Shown piece after piece: positions 34,784 through 46,401 of a stretch of DNA of 64,000 nucleotides. Position 1 is the stretch's first letter; every line of letters starts with the position of its first letter. The stretch spans positions 1-64,000 of the forward strand of contig JAGTXK010000054.1 in NCBI GenBank assembly GCA_019096195.1, written 5' to 3'. The position numbers and the translations under genes were made by a program. This DNA comes from Boletus sp. NGJ (lineage: Eukaryota; Basidiomycota; Agaricomycetes; Boletales; Boletaceae). The notes under the pieces were generated by a model, which did not search any database, was not told where the DNA came from, and was given only the letters and a program-made list of their open reading frames with translations.

Positions 34784-35133
34784 ACCTGCATCAAACTTGT
34801 TTCATGCACAGTCAGAAGCTAGGACCCAAATGGAATTAATTCTACCACTTGCAGCAGTTAGAATATTCCAATACTCTAGGGCCTCTATGATCCTTAGTAT
34901 GATCTAGCAACTCTGCAATTCTTAGAATATTCCATCAAGAAACCAAGGAGAAATTAATGTTTTTCTCCAACATATAGCAATGTTACTATCTACAAGTACA
35001 TAGCTAGTAGAACTGTAAATAATATGTATATAGCCAAGTGCCAGTGAGAGAACATGATCATGTGATTATGGGCTATACAGCCTTGTGTCACCTGACTGAA
35101 CATTCCATGACCTTCCATGGTATTCCATAAAGT
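34784..35133 (-). repeat. Interspersed repeat R1, copy 2 (inverted)
   Basis: Reverse-complement match to 8216-8566 over about 350 bp. It separates the truncated LINE ORF1 from a coding-like remnant that starts at about 35180. Confidence 0.75.
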
Positions 35134-35179
35134 TCTATGAGCTAAGGAGAAAGTTAATGTAGTTCACATCACATGGGAG

Positions 35180-36422
35180 GATTGGGACTTACCAGGGTTG
35201 TGATCTGCTTGTGGATTTTGTTGAACATTTGCATGCATTGTGAAACTGTGGTAGAGGCAGACTTGGAGAGCTCCAGCATACTGTGGATCTTTAGAATCTT
35301 CTGCCAGTTCTCATGGTTGGCTTTTTAAAATGTTGTATAAAGCTGGCTGCATAGTGATGGAGTGACTGTATGATATGAGATTCTAGAATAATACATGATA
35401 TCCAGATGGCAAACTTATGTGGTGCATTCATATGAGCACCCACATGAAGGCATTCTTCTTTGCCAGGTATAAGGGCCAAAGATTCCAGTGGTTCATGGCA
35501 GTGATCACCCAACCATGGCTCTTATTCCAACTGTCCAAGACTTGTTGGACTGAGCACGAGATCTCATCAACTGCCTTCATGAGGATCTGGTCAAGCTCCT
35601 TGTAACAAGCTGCAAGAATCAAGTTGATGTAAGCAGCTCACCAGCTGGATGTAGGAGTGGATGACAATGGAATGACTGTAATTGGGTTGTTGAAACATTG
35701 AGATGGGGGTGGAGTGTCTTCATTATCAACATCATTGGTCGACTCAAGATCAAGAGTGAGTGCTGTAGATAGAGAAAGAAAGAGAGGATCAACTTGCACC
35801 TTAGTGATGCGTGATGGCCCAGCAGTGGGCTAATTGGCAAGGGGGGAACTGCCACAGTGGGAATGCCTGCAATTGGGTTGTCAAGAAAGTGAGATGCAGG
35901 TGGAGCATTCTCATTATCAACCTTGATGGTTGACTCAAAGTTAAGAGTGAGTGCTGTGAATGGAGCATGGAGGATAGGATCAATTTGCACAGTGGTGATG
36001 TGTGATGGCCCTTTGGTGGAGGGTGGAGTTGTAGAGGGGGGTGAAGCTACTGTTGGACTAGCAACTGGATGCAATGGGTCAGCCAAGGGTGCCTCAAATG
36101 GGAGTGAAGCAACTATTGGACTAGTGGGGGTGTCAAATTGATCACTGGAGGGTTTCACAGAGGGAGGTTTGGCAGCAACCTCTTTTGCTGCCAGTAGAGC
36201 CCTCTACTGCCCTGCTTGGTGAATGAATCCGGCAGCATATATGGTTAGCTTGATTCTGTGGCAAGTTGGCTGTGGCAAATCTTCATGACCATGGCTATTG
36301 CCTCCCTCATGAGGAGAACTGATTGGATGAACATCTGGAGGAGTCAACAGTACACATGAAGTACTTCTAGTTTTATGTGCCATAACTAACTGAACATTAG
36401 TGATGGTGAAGACAAATGACAC
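35180..36422 (-). pseudogene. Transposon-associated agaricomycete gene, decayed
   Basis: Minus-strand pieces in order: MSFVFTITNVQLVMAHKTRS, a Pro/Ser/Thr-rich linker with two tandem 180-bp units, and then AACYKELDQILMKAVDEISC with WNKSHGWVITAMNHWNLW. They are followed by FKKPTMRTG, NHENWQKILKIHSMLE and QMFNKIHKQITTL, ending at a GTAAGT donor near 35203. The last segments resemble an agaricomycete protein family often found beside large DNA transposons (nucleotide-level proof not possible here). Function unknown. Stops break the frame. CpG-poor like its neighbours. Confidence 0.45.
35655..36013. repeat. Two tandem units of about 180 bp
   Basis: GGAATGACTGTAATTGGGTT (35669 on) and GGAATGCCTGCAATTGGGTT (35860 on) start two diverged units that both end in GATGTGTGATGGCCC or a close variant. 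They encode the Pro/Ser-rich linker of the remnant gene on the minus strand. Confidence 0.7.
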
Positions 36423-37122
36423 AATGAAGACTCACAAAAATTCAATGACTTGATCAGAGTAGTGGAATAGTGTGAGAGTCCACAGAGAATCCAGAGGAGG
36501 GCAACAAAAAGGGATGTAAGACTATGTTCAGAACTCCTTCAACAATTATAATACAATGCGATACTGACAGTTGAACTCTCCAAGAGTGTGGAGCATCTTA
36601 GCTCCTTGAACATTCAAGCCAGTTTGAGTTGTATTCAGTGAAGAGAACAAGGTCAATCACTGTCACCATGATGGGAGTCACCATCACCATGTTGCGATGA
36701 TGGAAAGGAAAGCAGAAGGTGCAGTGTTGAAAGCAGATTAACCCTAGATGAATTGTCAGCATAGAAAACAACCAGGAAAGCCAAATTTGAATAGCATACT
36801 GATGTTTAAAGAGCAAATACATAGATTCCAACTGGCCAACACCAATGGATGAAAAAGCTCCATAAGTTCTAGACAAATGGTTAGCATAGAAAGCAACAAG
36901 AAAAGCCACAGTTGAGTAGTATACCAAATTCCAAGAACTATAGGACTTGAAGTGCAAATCAGATGAGGAGGAGTGGAGTGAGCGAGTGTTCAGAATCCAC
37001 CAGCAATCCCAGTCATGGACTCCATGTATTTGGTTTAAACGATCTGAGATTTTCTGACCTGACTTGGATACAGAGATTGAGATATCTGACTACTAGAATG
37101 CTCAATACTCAATGATTTCCAT
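36423..37122. other. Repeat-island spacer, no assignable gene
   Basis: Contains an imperfect internal duplication (near 36740-36790 and 36880-36930, both with AGCATAGAAA[AG]CAAC and AGAAAAGCCA-like text). Open frames show no motif. Confidence 0.3.
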
Positions 37123-37124
37123 TA

Positions 37125-37247
37125 CAGCAGTTTGGGAATCTCTATGGAAAACGAATTTTGGAAAGTCATGCCTCGGAGACACCCAGGAAAGGACCCCAGG
37201 TGCAGCTGAGTGGGTGGCCTGTGCAGCTGAGTAAGTGTAGTTTGCTG
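37125..37247 (+). repeat. Left terminal inverted repeat
   Basis: Pairs with 37715-37837. Confidence 0.8.
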
Positions 37248-37714
37248 TAGCATATGTCAGTTCAATTTTCATACTACCCACATTGCTGGCATGTCCGAGT
37301 CTGACCAATCAGCTGAAAGGCAGTATGCCTTCACTGTTGCCCTCACTGTGTACTCTGCACTCAAATAGTCATCTAAGGGCAAGAGTGCTACCAAGTGACA
37401 AGAGAAGTCCATCAAGACTAAGGAGCTATTTTTCCCACTCAATGAGGACAACTATCTTGCATTCCTAGCAAGCATTCTCAAGAAGCATGGTCAGAATCAA
37501 TACAAGGTCTCTCACAAGCAATGATTCCCATTCAAGTTTACTATGCCAAAGACAAAGTGAGTGTCCTGTAAACAAGCAATTTCTTAATACCTAACATGTG
37601 GCAGATGTCCTTGACACTATGGTTGTGATTGTACAAGAGTGGTATTTGAGCCTTGATGTTGAAAGGCATGACATGATAGGGCCCTGGTATCAATGGTTGT
37701 GGTGTGGTGCAGAA

Positions 37715-37837
37715 CAGACTCGTATACTTACTCAGCTGCACAGGCCACCCATTCAGCTGCACCTGGGGTTTTTTCCTAGGTGTCTCTGAGGTGTGAATTT
37801 CCAAAATTCATTTTCCACAGAGATTCACAAACCACTG
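37715..37837 (-). repeat. Right terminal inverted repeat
   Basis: Pairs with 37125-37247; next to TA at 37838. Confidence 0.8.
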
Positions 37838-37839
37838 TA

Positions 37840-38957
37840 AGTCAATCTGAGTCAAATGTAAATATGAGTTCCATCTGTCTCAAATGGATGGATTCTATAA
37901 TGTTTCAGGTGAAGATTGACACATATGTAACTACTCCAGCAGCAACCACATTGCAATTCCATCATTGATATGATTAGTGGTGGTCTGAACCCCCTCTTGC
38001 TGTGTGGAAACTATATAGTAAAATGAGCATTGACAGTCACCCACAAAAGACTACAACAAGCTTCATGTGATGATTAAAACATAAATTATGGGCTGAGGGA
38101 AAAAAAAAAAGTACAACACAGGAAAGATTCTGACATAGTGATTCTTGAACCACAGCACATATCTGCTCCAAGGTACCTAAGGGTAGGAGGTCAAAGATAA
38201 AGTCTTTGTACTTATGTTGATAGCGTCCATCCTTGCTAAGGTCATCAGAAACGAACAAATGGTGAGGGCCTTCTGGACTGATGATGGGCATCAACTTGCC
38301 AGTAGAAAGGGTCTGTGTCATGTCAGATACCAAGGATACCATGGAGGACACAGTGAGAGTAGGAGAGGGAATTCCTTTGAGCGAAATCATTCAAGTCTGC
38401 ATTGAATGGGTGGATCAAAAAAGTTGAGTGTAGCGTCTCCTGCTGTGTAGCCTCCTAATAGTCTCTGCAAATGACATGAATGCATGACAAACCAAAAGAA
38501 ATGAGATCACTTATGCTCCTTGGTAATGGAACATGTGAGTACCATTGCAATGGTGGATTGAGTGCCAATGAGACCTGGCAGGCAGAGCTTGAGCCTCAAT
38601 GGAGGGAAAACAGTAGCCACATCATGATGCCATCTCATCACTTATATGGCTATGCTCCAGCAAAAATGATCCAACTGGGAAGGACACTGCATATAGTGGT
38701 TGACTGGATCTGCATGATCAATTGCAGATAGGGCAAGAATGTAGAACTGTTATACTGAAATTGAGAAAACACCCACCAGAGGGTCAATAGCACCAGATTA
38801 ACAGGCAAAACGACATACACAATTCTCATATGCAGACAAGTTTTGTGAGAAAGAATGTAGGTGTGTGCACAATATCATAGCTCAATCAATCAATCAGTTC
38901 CATAATCAGATCTGCACTTAATGGTTGAGTTAGGAGGACTTTGGTGCCAGTTGGTTA
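37840..38957. other. Repeat-island spacer with one unassigned frame
   Basis: A minus frame at 38390-38037 contains LFVSDDLSKDGRYQHKYKDF and IFDLLPLGTLEQIC, which looks like real decayed coding sequence of unknown family. It may belong with the KELFFPLNEDNYLAF piece at 37.4 kb. Nothing else supported. Confidence 0.3.
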
Positions 38958-38962
38958 GTTAG

Positions 38963-39978
38963 TGTTACGGTTACCGAAGGGGGTACATCTTTTCCCCTTC
39001 CTTCTCCCCCCGTAGGACTATGGGACGACCTATTCTTCGACTCTGACCAGGGATTCCCCTGGGATTCCCCCACGACACCGACCCAGGCATCACCCCATCC
39101 GGAACTACCTTTCTAGGAAGTTATTCATAACTTCCTTTTTAGGAACCTACCCATTTGGTATGGACACCGCCTCCCTATTTCACCTGATACATGCTCTCTT
39201 CCTTTTTGATCCGATCATAGACATTGCCTCCTTGGCTATGCTCTCTCGCACATAGCCCAGTATTCCTACTTTCCCCATTAGACTCATGCCTTGATCCATT
39301 TATAGTAATCTTTCGTCTGCAACTAAACATTACTATATTCATCACGAAGCCTGCCCTAGATGGGTAAGGCCTATAAATAGGGACGCGGGCCCTTCATGTA
39401 ACTCTAACCTAGATCTACACTCCTTCCCATGTAATCTACTGCTTCTCCCGCTAAAGGTTCCACTTCACCTCAGAAGCCTTCTCCCGCGATCTGGAGGTGC
39501 TTGCCCTCGTGCTCGTGATAATCCTTCTCATCACCTCACACTTGTGCACCATCGTTGCCGTTACCGGCTTCTAAAGCTTCAGCAACACAAACAACCAACA
39601 GAGGTTGGTCGTCGTCGGTCAGGACTCCACCACTGACCCAGCAAGTCCGGGACTCCACCACTGGCACTCATACATCAGGACTCCGCCACCGATACTAGGC
39701 CCAGTAAGCCCAAGGAATTAGCAGACGGAAGGCTACTGCTCCTTGGCCTGTGCACCGGTCTGCCCACCCTTCTTATAGGATTGGGATTCCATGGTAAATC
39801 CGAGACTCCGCCATCGGTCGTAGAGGTAACGAGAGGACTCTACGTAAAGCTTGCAGTTGGTCCCCAGTCAGAGGAAACCGTTGGGCCTCTGGAGGTTGAG
39901 TAATCCCTCAAGTCCTGCTAGTCCTATAATCCAACAGGGGTTATACGGGAACGTGTCACATTGTTACCCGGCATAACA
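38963..39978 (+). mobile_element. Solo LTR, family 2 copy 2 (gypsy-like), well preserved
   Basis: A fossil LTR of 1016 bp. The ends TGTTACGG and GGCATAACA form a short inverted pair. It is flanked by the perfect 5-bp duplication GTTAG (38958-38962 and 39979-39983). A CTATAAATAG promoter-like box lies near 39391. It keeps many CpG dinucleotides, in contrast to the surrounding DNA and to copy 1 (10471-11292), which marks it as one of the youngest insertions in the window. No internal region remains. Confidence 0.88.
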
Positions 39979-39983
39979 GTTAG

Positions 39984-40739
39984 TATGGGGTGTCTGAAAA
40001 AGGCCTGTAGTACTTACTTTTCAGTTTGCTAGCTTGAAGCTTGAATGTTGGTGTGGTAACATTGAGTTTGAGTAAATTTTCTATCACCTGTGTATGAAAC
40101 TGAGTCAAAGTCACACCAAAGTCAGTACAGCTACTCTACTTGAAGTGTATTTTCCTCATTTCCTATTACTGATTATCAATATGGCATGTAACATAGTTCC
40201 ATCCATCCATCAGTGTCTCTAAAACCCTCACAGGGTTCAAGGGCATCATTGTCAACACTTTTCAATAATGTTCAAACATATAGATTGCCTAGGTACCATG
40301 TCATCTGCATTGCATTTGAACTATACTCAGGCTGTTTGTCATGGTGCTGACTTGTCTTATTGGGTTTCTCTGAAAATTATGGTATGTGCACTAGCCCAGT
40401 ATCCCTATCTCCCACTCACTTCTATCTCTAATGCACAAACATGAATGCAACACATGAGCATTGCATCTGTGTTTGTAATCATGTGTCCATAGCACATAGT
40501 GCTGTGGTTGCCTTTCTATCATCTTCACCTCTCACACATCTGTAGATCCATTCAGCATAAGTTGAGAATCTTATTGGATTATGAGGTTTGTATAGATGTG
40601 CAAAAATGGCTGAGTTACTTCTTCAGTGGTGAGCACTGCTGGTGCACTCATGTATTGAAGAGATTCTAACTTATTGGAAACAAATGAAAATCCATATGAT
40701 GGACTACTTATTTGACAGCAAAGGCCAGCATGCATGTGT
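39984..40739. other. Spacer between solo LTR and ULP1 remnant, no gene seen
   Basis: AT-rich, CpG-poor; it may be 3' sequence of the KDZ/ULP1 element. Confidence 0.3.
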
Positions 40740-41485
40740 GTAGGTAGTGACAGAAAGTAGGAATTTCAGACTCTTTCAGCCCCATCACATCAAATTCATG
40801 CAATATTGCAGCCACACTCACCAACACCCATATCTCACAATCATGTCCATTGGTCTGCAAGGCCTCAGTCTACTAGCATAAGCAAGGCACAAGAGTAATT
40901 GGGACTGATAAAAATGGGTGCATGGTCCATGACTCATTTTCAAAGTCAGGCTGAGTATTGGGATGGATCCTCTTTGCAATGCTAGAGAGTTGAAAAATGA
41001 GTCTCATGATGTTCTGTGGTAGATAGTTAGCAATGGAGGAAGAATATACAAAATGGAATGTACATCAACATCTACATACCAAGGTGTCTGTTTGTCGAGG
41101 CTATCAAAGAGGCACAGCTCATGATAAGTGATGTGAGTCACACACAAAATCTAGTGAGTGGCGGAAGGCTGGTAGATGGGGATGATTCAAACGTTTTTTG
41201 TCCAAAACCTTGTGTGCTGAGTGACTCTCCAAAGGTTCTCATCATCAAAGTGCATGGTAGATCAAAAGTTGAGAAGACCACATATGAGTGCTCATTCCAA
41301 ACTCCAAGTGTTGTAAAGAGAATAGGAATACAACCATTGATACAGACATCATTAACACATGATGTGGGAGATGTGAGCATCACGACATCTGAAGGTTCAA
41401 ATATATTGTGGTGTAACCCATCTCTTGGGGCATGCACTCTTGTCATCTCTGTGTCAGTCTGGGTTGGTGGTGGGATTAGTGTCAT
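40740..41485 (-). pseudogene. ULP1-type (C48) cysteine protease domain, decayed
   Basis: The minus strand from 41485 reads SCVNDVCINGC, FSTFDLPC, then a His codon at 41154-41156 followed by a TAG (where Trp is usual) and ILCVTHITYHELCLFDS, with the catalytic Asp in LFDS. Near 40820-40857 stands QTNGHDCEIWVL, followed by SVAAILHEFDVMGLKESEI. The set His, Asp, Gln and Cys is that of SUMO/NEDD8-type ULP1 proteases. In agaricomycetes such domains are linked to KDZ transposases, and here the domain directly follows one on the same strand. One stop and frame changes break it. Role in transposition is not established. Confidence 0.75.
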
Positions 41486-41499
41486 ATCAACCCTTAAGT

Positions 41500-44400
41500 C
41501 CTAATCTGGATCAGCTTTTGCTCTACTTCCATAAGAGAATTATGTACCACTGGCAGATTCCAGGTGATTTGAACAAATGGAATGTTCATCTTGTCCTCAC
41601 AATCATTGGTGTCCTCATCATGAAGATTAGATTGTGATAATCGACCCAGATCATCTGATCTGGATCTACTGTCACAGGTGCTTCTTTGGCAGTGCATTTC
41701 TCTATTTGTTCCTCATCAGGCAGAGCTTTGAAGATGGTTAGGCTGACCCAATGCAGTGATATTTCAGGCATCCCACTGCACAACTCAACTACTATTTGAG
41801 TGGTGTCCTTGATGTGCATATCAAATTGGGCCCTTGATGCCAACAAACTCAACCAATACAGAGGAAGCATCAATAGTTGCTCATGGTGATGCAGGATAAG
41901 ATAGAGAGCCTTGTCTGAAAAGGAAGTCAGTCACAAAATACACATTTAGTAAGATATGTACTTCTAGGGGTCCTAAGCACAAGCTCAACCATCATGAGTT
42001 TGTTATTATTGATGCTGTTTCTCTAAGCACTGATTGTGTTTGAGCATTGCCTAAATACCTACATAGACATCTTTGTCTTCCATCCAGTGCGGAATGTGGC
42101 TGATGGATGGAGTGATCCAGACATCTTCCATCAATAACTGATCATTGTGGAGGTCATTCAATTTTGTAGGCAGAGGAGTGGGAAGCAGAATTGACCATGA
42201 AGGGTCATTCAGTTTTTCAAGGTATTGACAGTAAGTATTGAATTTGCAAATGGCACTTATTAGAGCAGGTTGGCACTCAGTGATAGTCTTGCATGTTTGT
42301 TTATGGAGCTTTGTATCTAGAGAAAATGAGAATAAACTATGTGATTTAACTCAACATACCAAGAGTTTTCTGCACCCCTCCATGGTCTGGTCATATTTGT
42401 CCCACTTAAAGAAGCTTCCTACTGCCCATTTACATATGTTGATCTTTAAGTTGCAAGTAAGGTGTAGAGTCCAGACACATTCATGTTAATATCTTGAAGT
42501 TCTGGAAACTTGTCACACACATTAAGCAATGCATAAAGTGTATCTACCTTCGACATCAATTGATCATGAGTATGCTCCAAACTCTTTATTGCCCTCATCA
42601 TATCATCAGAAAGCTCTTGCTTCTCCATTGCAATCTTCACAGCTTGAATTGCTTGATTGCATTGTTAACATCAGCTCAAAGTGCCAAGACAGTATCAAGC
42701 TCCTTTTTGAGGCATGTGGGAGCGTCTAATAAACAATAAACCTTAGATCATAATTTGATTAATCAAGCACTTATGAGCTCAAATAGAAAGCCTATTGCTT
42801 GTAGAGATCTTCAACTGGGATGCCATATTGTGCAATATCATCAGAGGCTGCTTTTCCTTGATCCTGTATACCATGGTGAAGGCAGCGATTAATCCAGTCA
42901 CCAAGGTCTGTTCACATCTCATTGCCAATTGTGGTGGTGTGATGATCAACCAACCAAATGTGGCATTGTCATTATGAAATTAGGTTAGTAATCATTTCAA
43001 GAGCACCATACCAGAATTTTACAAAGGAAAATCATTCAATCCCAATAGGTTTGATCATGTGAGACCAAAGGTGCTCAGTCTCTTCACCATCTAATAGTCC
43101 CAGGCTATCAGTTAACCATGGGTTGAGGACCAGTTGACATGCCCATTTGTGACCATAGGCATGAATGGCTGTAGTAGCAAAACAAATCTGAGACACAACA
43201 TTTTGAGATAGTATGTTATACTATTAAGGCTTAATGAGATCATAAATACACTCAGATTTCATAAGGCACTCACCAGAGAGAGAGTACTGTCCATGACATA
43301 TCCTACATCATATAAAATTACAACAGTGGCATGAGATGGTAGAAGTGAGATGAGATGATTAATAAGAGCGAGTGGATATTTTTGTTGCTCTCTGGAAGTG
43401 TCGATGTTGGCTAAGAATAGAGGAATGTTGTGCTGACATATGAGGGCTATAAGCCCAGTGTTGTCAAAGCTTACCATTGATGTCTTCTATTGCTTACCAT
43501 TGATGGCTTCATAAGAGGATTTGGAGAAATCAAGCACTTTATCAGATACAGTCATGTTGCAGCATTTGGCAGGCTTCTTGCATTCCTTCTCGATGTGGTG
43601 ACCCATCACATCTACCTGACTTTTGGGAAGGAAGTAAGCTGGATCATAGAAAGGTGGGTAGTCACTAGCAGAGCAATGATGCCAGTGATGGAAGTTTCCA
43701 TCAGTGGACACATAAATATCCCCTTCTGCAGCAAGAGATTTTCCAAAAACAGTTCCACTGAAGCATGCAGGACATTGTTGAACAAGGATTGGTGTGTAGC
43801 TTGTGGGAATTAAGGATGTCTGAGAGAAGAAAAGTAAACCTAGGGTGGATGGGGTGGAGACCATGAGGGCACCTTGGAATGGCAAGTTGAGTGATGACTG
43901 ACTTGGAGATGGTGTTGCGAGAGTGGTAAATGAATGAGCAGGAGTGATGGCAGATGTCAAAATATGGGGTGTTAAGGGAGCACTCTGAACACCCTTGAAC
44001 ACCTTGATGTGATCTTGGCAATTTTGGAGGGAGGTCTCCACCTGCCGCTCAACTTGAACTTAGAGGACATCATACCACTGCATAGCAGATGCAAAGCTAT
44101 GCCAGAAAGGCTCCTGCTGTGTGATAATTAGACAGCACACACTATCTGTAAATATTGACTTACATTGTTGTTCACCATATGAAATCCTTGCCAAATATAG
44201 TGTGTATGCAATGCTGTTGCAAGGGCATTGACAGCATCACATGATCACTCAAAAAGAGCACAGTAGAATGCCAGCAAATTGATGGAAATAGCCATATGAG
44301 GCTGCAAAGGGGCAGTAGGGAATAGACTGAAGTGAATGAGGATTTGAGGAAGTGTTGCACATTCACAGCTTGTTACTTGAATGGGGGTAAAATCTGATAC

Positions 44401-45110
44401 TGATCAGATGTATGTTCTAAAATATCAAAGGAACTTACAATTGAACAGAGGACATAACATATTGATAGGTTTTCATGTGCATTGAGCTTGACCACAAAGA
44501 GTAATGACCAATGAAAATGGTGGGAGAGCCTTGCCAAGCATTTAAGAGATGTAGTGAAGGTATGGCTATATCAAAGTCGGAATGATTGTTTTCCAGTTGC
44601 AACATGAATGTTCAGCAGAGATATCAGGGAGGACATTCTTGCATGCTGCAGATTGAGCCACTGAGGTTGCTTCCAGCAGCTGAGTGTCATTGATGACTTG
44701 GTATGATTCACCATCACTTAGAATGAACTCTAGTGTAGAGATGTCTTTGTTGGTGTTGAAAAGTGAGAGGCCATGCAAGGCAAGGAAGGGGAATGCTTCA
44801 CTGGAAGACTTGACTTTGGCATTTCCAAGGTTGAGGAGCGCATCTTCTTTGCTGAGGTTGGTAAAGATGTAATGTGATCTGTAGGTTACACATCCTGTGG
44901 GTCTATGGGAGGGGGTGGTGTGCATGAATGGATGGCATGGAAATGTTGGAGTTGGCCATCCTGGTGTGAAAGGGTGGGTGTTTTGATTGGAAAACTGGTT
45001 TGTGTGTTGGTATTGGGTTGGTGGAGGTGGTTTGGAAGGTGGTTTTGGAGTTGGTTTTGGTTGGTTTTGGTTGGTTGGAATGTCTGGGATATCTACAGGT
45101 GAATACTGTA
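41500..45110 (-). pseudogene. KDZ (Kyakuja-Dileera-Zisupton) transposase, decayed
   Basis: Minus-strand blocks in order. From 45110: a Pro/Thr-rich start, then RSHYIFTNLSKEDALLNLG and STLEFILSDGESYQVINDTQ (44566-44900). Then [20 protein letters not shown] and [12 protein letters not shown] (43670-43780), [38 protein letters not shown] and TVVILYDVGYV (43310-43470). Then HAYGHKWACQLV with GLLDGEETEHLWSHM (43040-43175), DLGDWINRCLHHGIQDQGKA (42830-42920), and a coiled C-terminal part ELSDDMMRAIKSLEHTHDQL (42446-42640). These match the KDZ family, large cut-and-paste DNA transposases of basidiomycetes. The first two blocks are less certainly part of it. Many stops and frame changes are present; terminal repeats were not found. 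Confidence 0.8.
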
Positions 45111-46400
45111 AACTTGAAACATTGCATCAGTACATGGATACTGAATGTAGCTGTACTTGGAGATGTTTCATGGCATAGTTTAGAGCCATACCCAGTGCCA
45201 CTGTCATCACAAAGTGCATGGCGTGCATGTGGTGGTCTTCAACAAACAATTGATCGATGTGTGTGCATGCCATGAAGTAGTCACTATAGCAAGGAGACCA
45301 TTTCCCAACCCACAAAAACGAGCTTGTGAATCTGGGCAACATTATGTCCACCTAGCTGTGCCGACTGATACGTTCATAAATGTCTCACATATCAGATGGC
45401 ATAGGATAAAGAGAGGAGGCCATTTAGATGTTTGATTGCTTTGGTGGCACCCTGGGCAATATCATCCTATCGAATCCTTGCTCAGGCTATGGAGCAGATG
45501 CCACTAGAGGCCACATGTGTTGCACAACCTATCAACAGCCTTCCACCCTATTCTTCAATACAGTGTTTGATGTGGGTGGCCTTCTCTGATGACATCGGGA
45601 TTGGCTGTATTTGTGCAGGTCCTTTTCAGAGTCAATGTAACAAGTTGTGATCAGTGGCAGTCAAAACTTGAACTTTTTCGTCCTGATGCAGTGAAGTTGA
45701 TCACTTTCACTGTCACATTTGTTACTGTTGAGCTTAAGTAAGCTATATACCAAATATGGGGTACAAGCTACATCCGGCCGAACATATAGTATGACGGCGA
45801 AGAGTACAACACCAAAATATCGAGGGTCTATCCCCTCATATTACAGATGAGTGAATAGCTTATAAAATCAATAGAGTACCCTAGTATAAGTACAGAAGCT
45901 ACCAGAGGGGACTAATAAGAGTTCTGCGCCTTTGGGTCCGAGCAAGCGGAGCAATTAAATCACAGTTTCTGCCCTGAAGGCTTACATAATCATATCGCCT
46001 AACGCCCTCCGCATGTATTTCTCTTCCCTACAGTATTTGACAGAGCTCAGACAAACACGAAATCTTCGTTATCATTCCCACTGGCAATCATCCGATCCAG
46101 ATGACAAAGTTGGTGGAGCAGGGTCGGTCGAGCCTTTGTGACAGCGGCTACTAAGACAAAATGGAGACTGGGCGTCGTTTCTTCCAGTCCGAACTTGGAG
46201 GGAAGGGACGCATGCCGACACCATCCTTTTTTCGACAACGAATTGAGTGCCATTGTACCGCTAGTTTCCCTAAAGGAGATAGACAGTCTATTGGGATTCG
46301 TGAAGGGCCATTACTATCGGTGAGTAGCTTGATCACCATAACGGTCACCAGATACTATGCCGCGAACAAACAGTGCTGATCGATTCTACTGACGCGTTGC
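45111..46400. other. Boundary from repeat island to host-like DNA, no assignable gene
   Basis: Up to about 45650 the sequence is CpG-poor with open frames lacking motifs. From about 45770 CpG becomes common again. Nothing else supported. Confidence 0.3.
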
Positions 46401-46401
46401 T

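Larger units (their letters stand above)
37125..37837. mobile_element. Small Tc1/mariner-like element with about 120-bp terminal inverted repeats
   Basis: The left end CAGCAGTTTGGGAATCTCTA (37125 on) matches, inverted, the right end CAGTGGTTTGTGAATCTCTG (ending 37837). The match runs on through GTGCAGCTGA and GGTGGCCTGTGCAGCTGAGT for about 120 bp on each side. TA dinucleotides flank both ends (37123-37124 and 37838-37839). Inside, the minus strand holds FNIKAQIPLLYNHNHSVKDI with CHMLGIKK and LVYRTL, a helix-turn-helix typical of the DNA-binding end of Tc1/mariner-type transposases. The plus strand reads KELFFPLNEDNYLAFLASIL, which fits an unrelated agaricomycete transposon-borne protein. At 713 bp it cannot hold a whole transposase, so it is a deletion derivative. 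Confidence 0.8.

Noticed and set aside
38480-38731. 83-codon plus-strand frame
   Set aside because: No motif, CpG-poor repeat DNA, and a coding-like remnant lies on the other strand next to it.
41058-41504. 148-codon plus-strand open frame
   Set aside because: It is the antisense of the ULP1 protease domain, whose catalytic motifs are readable on the minus strand.
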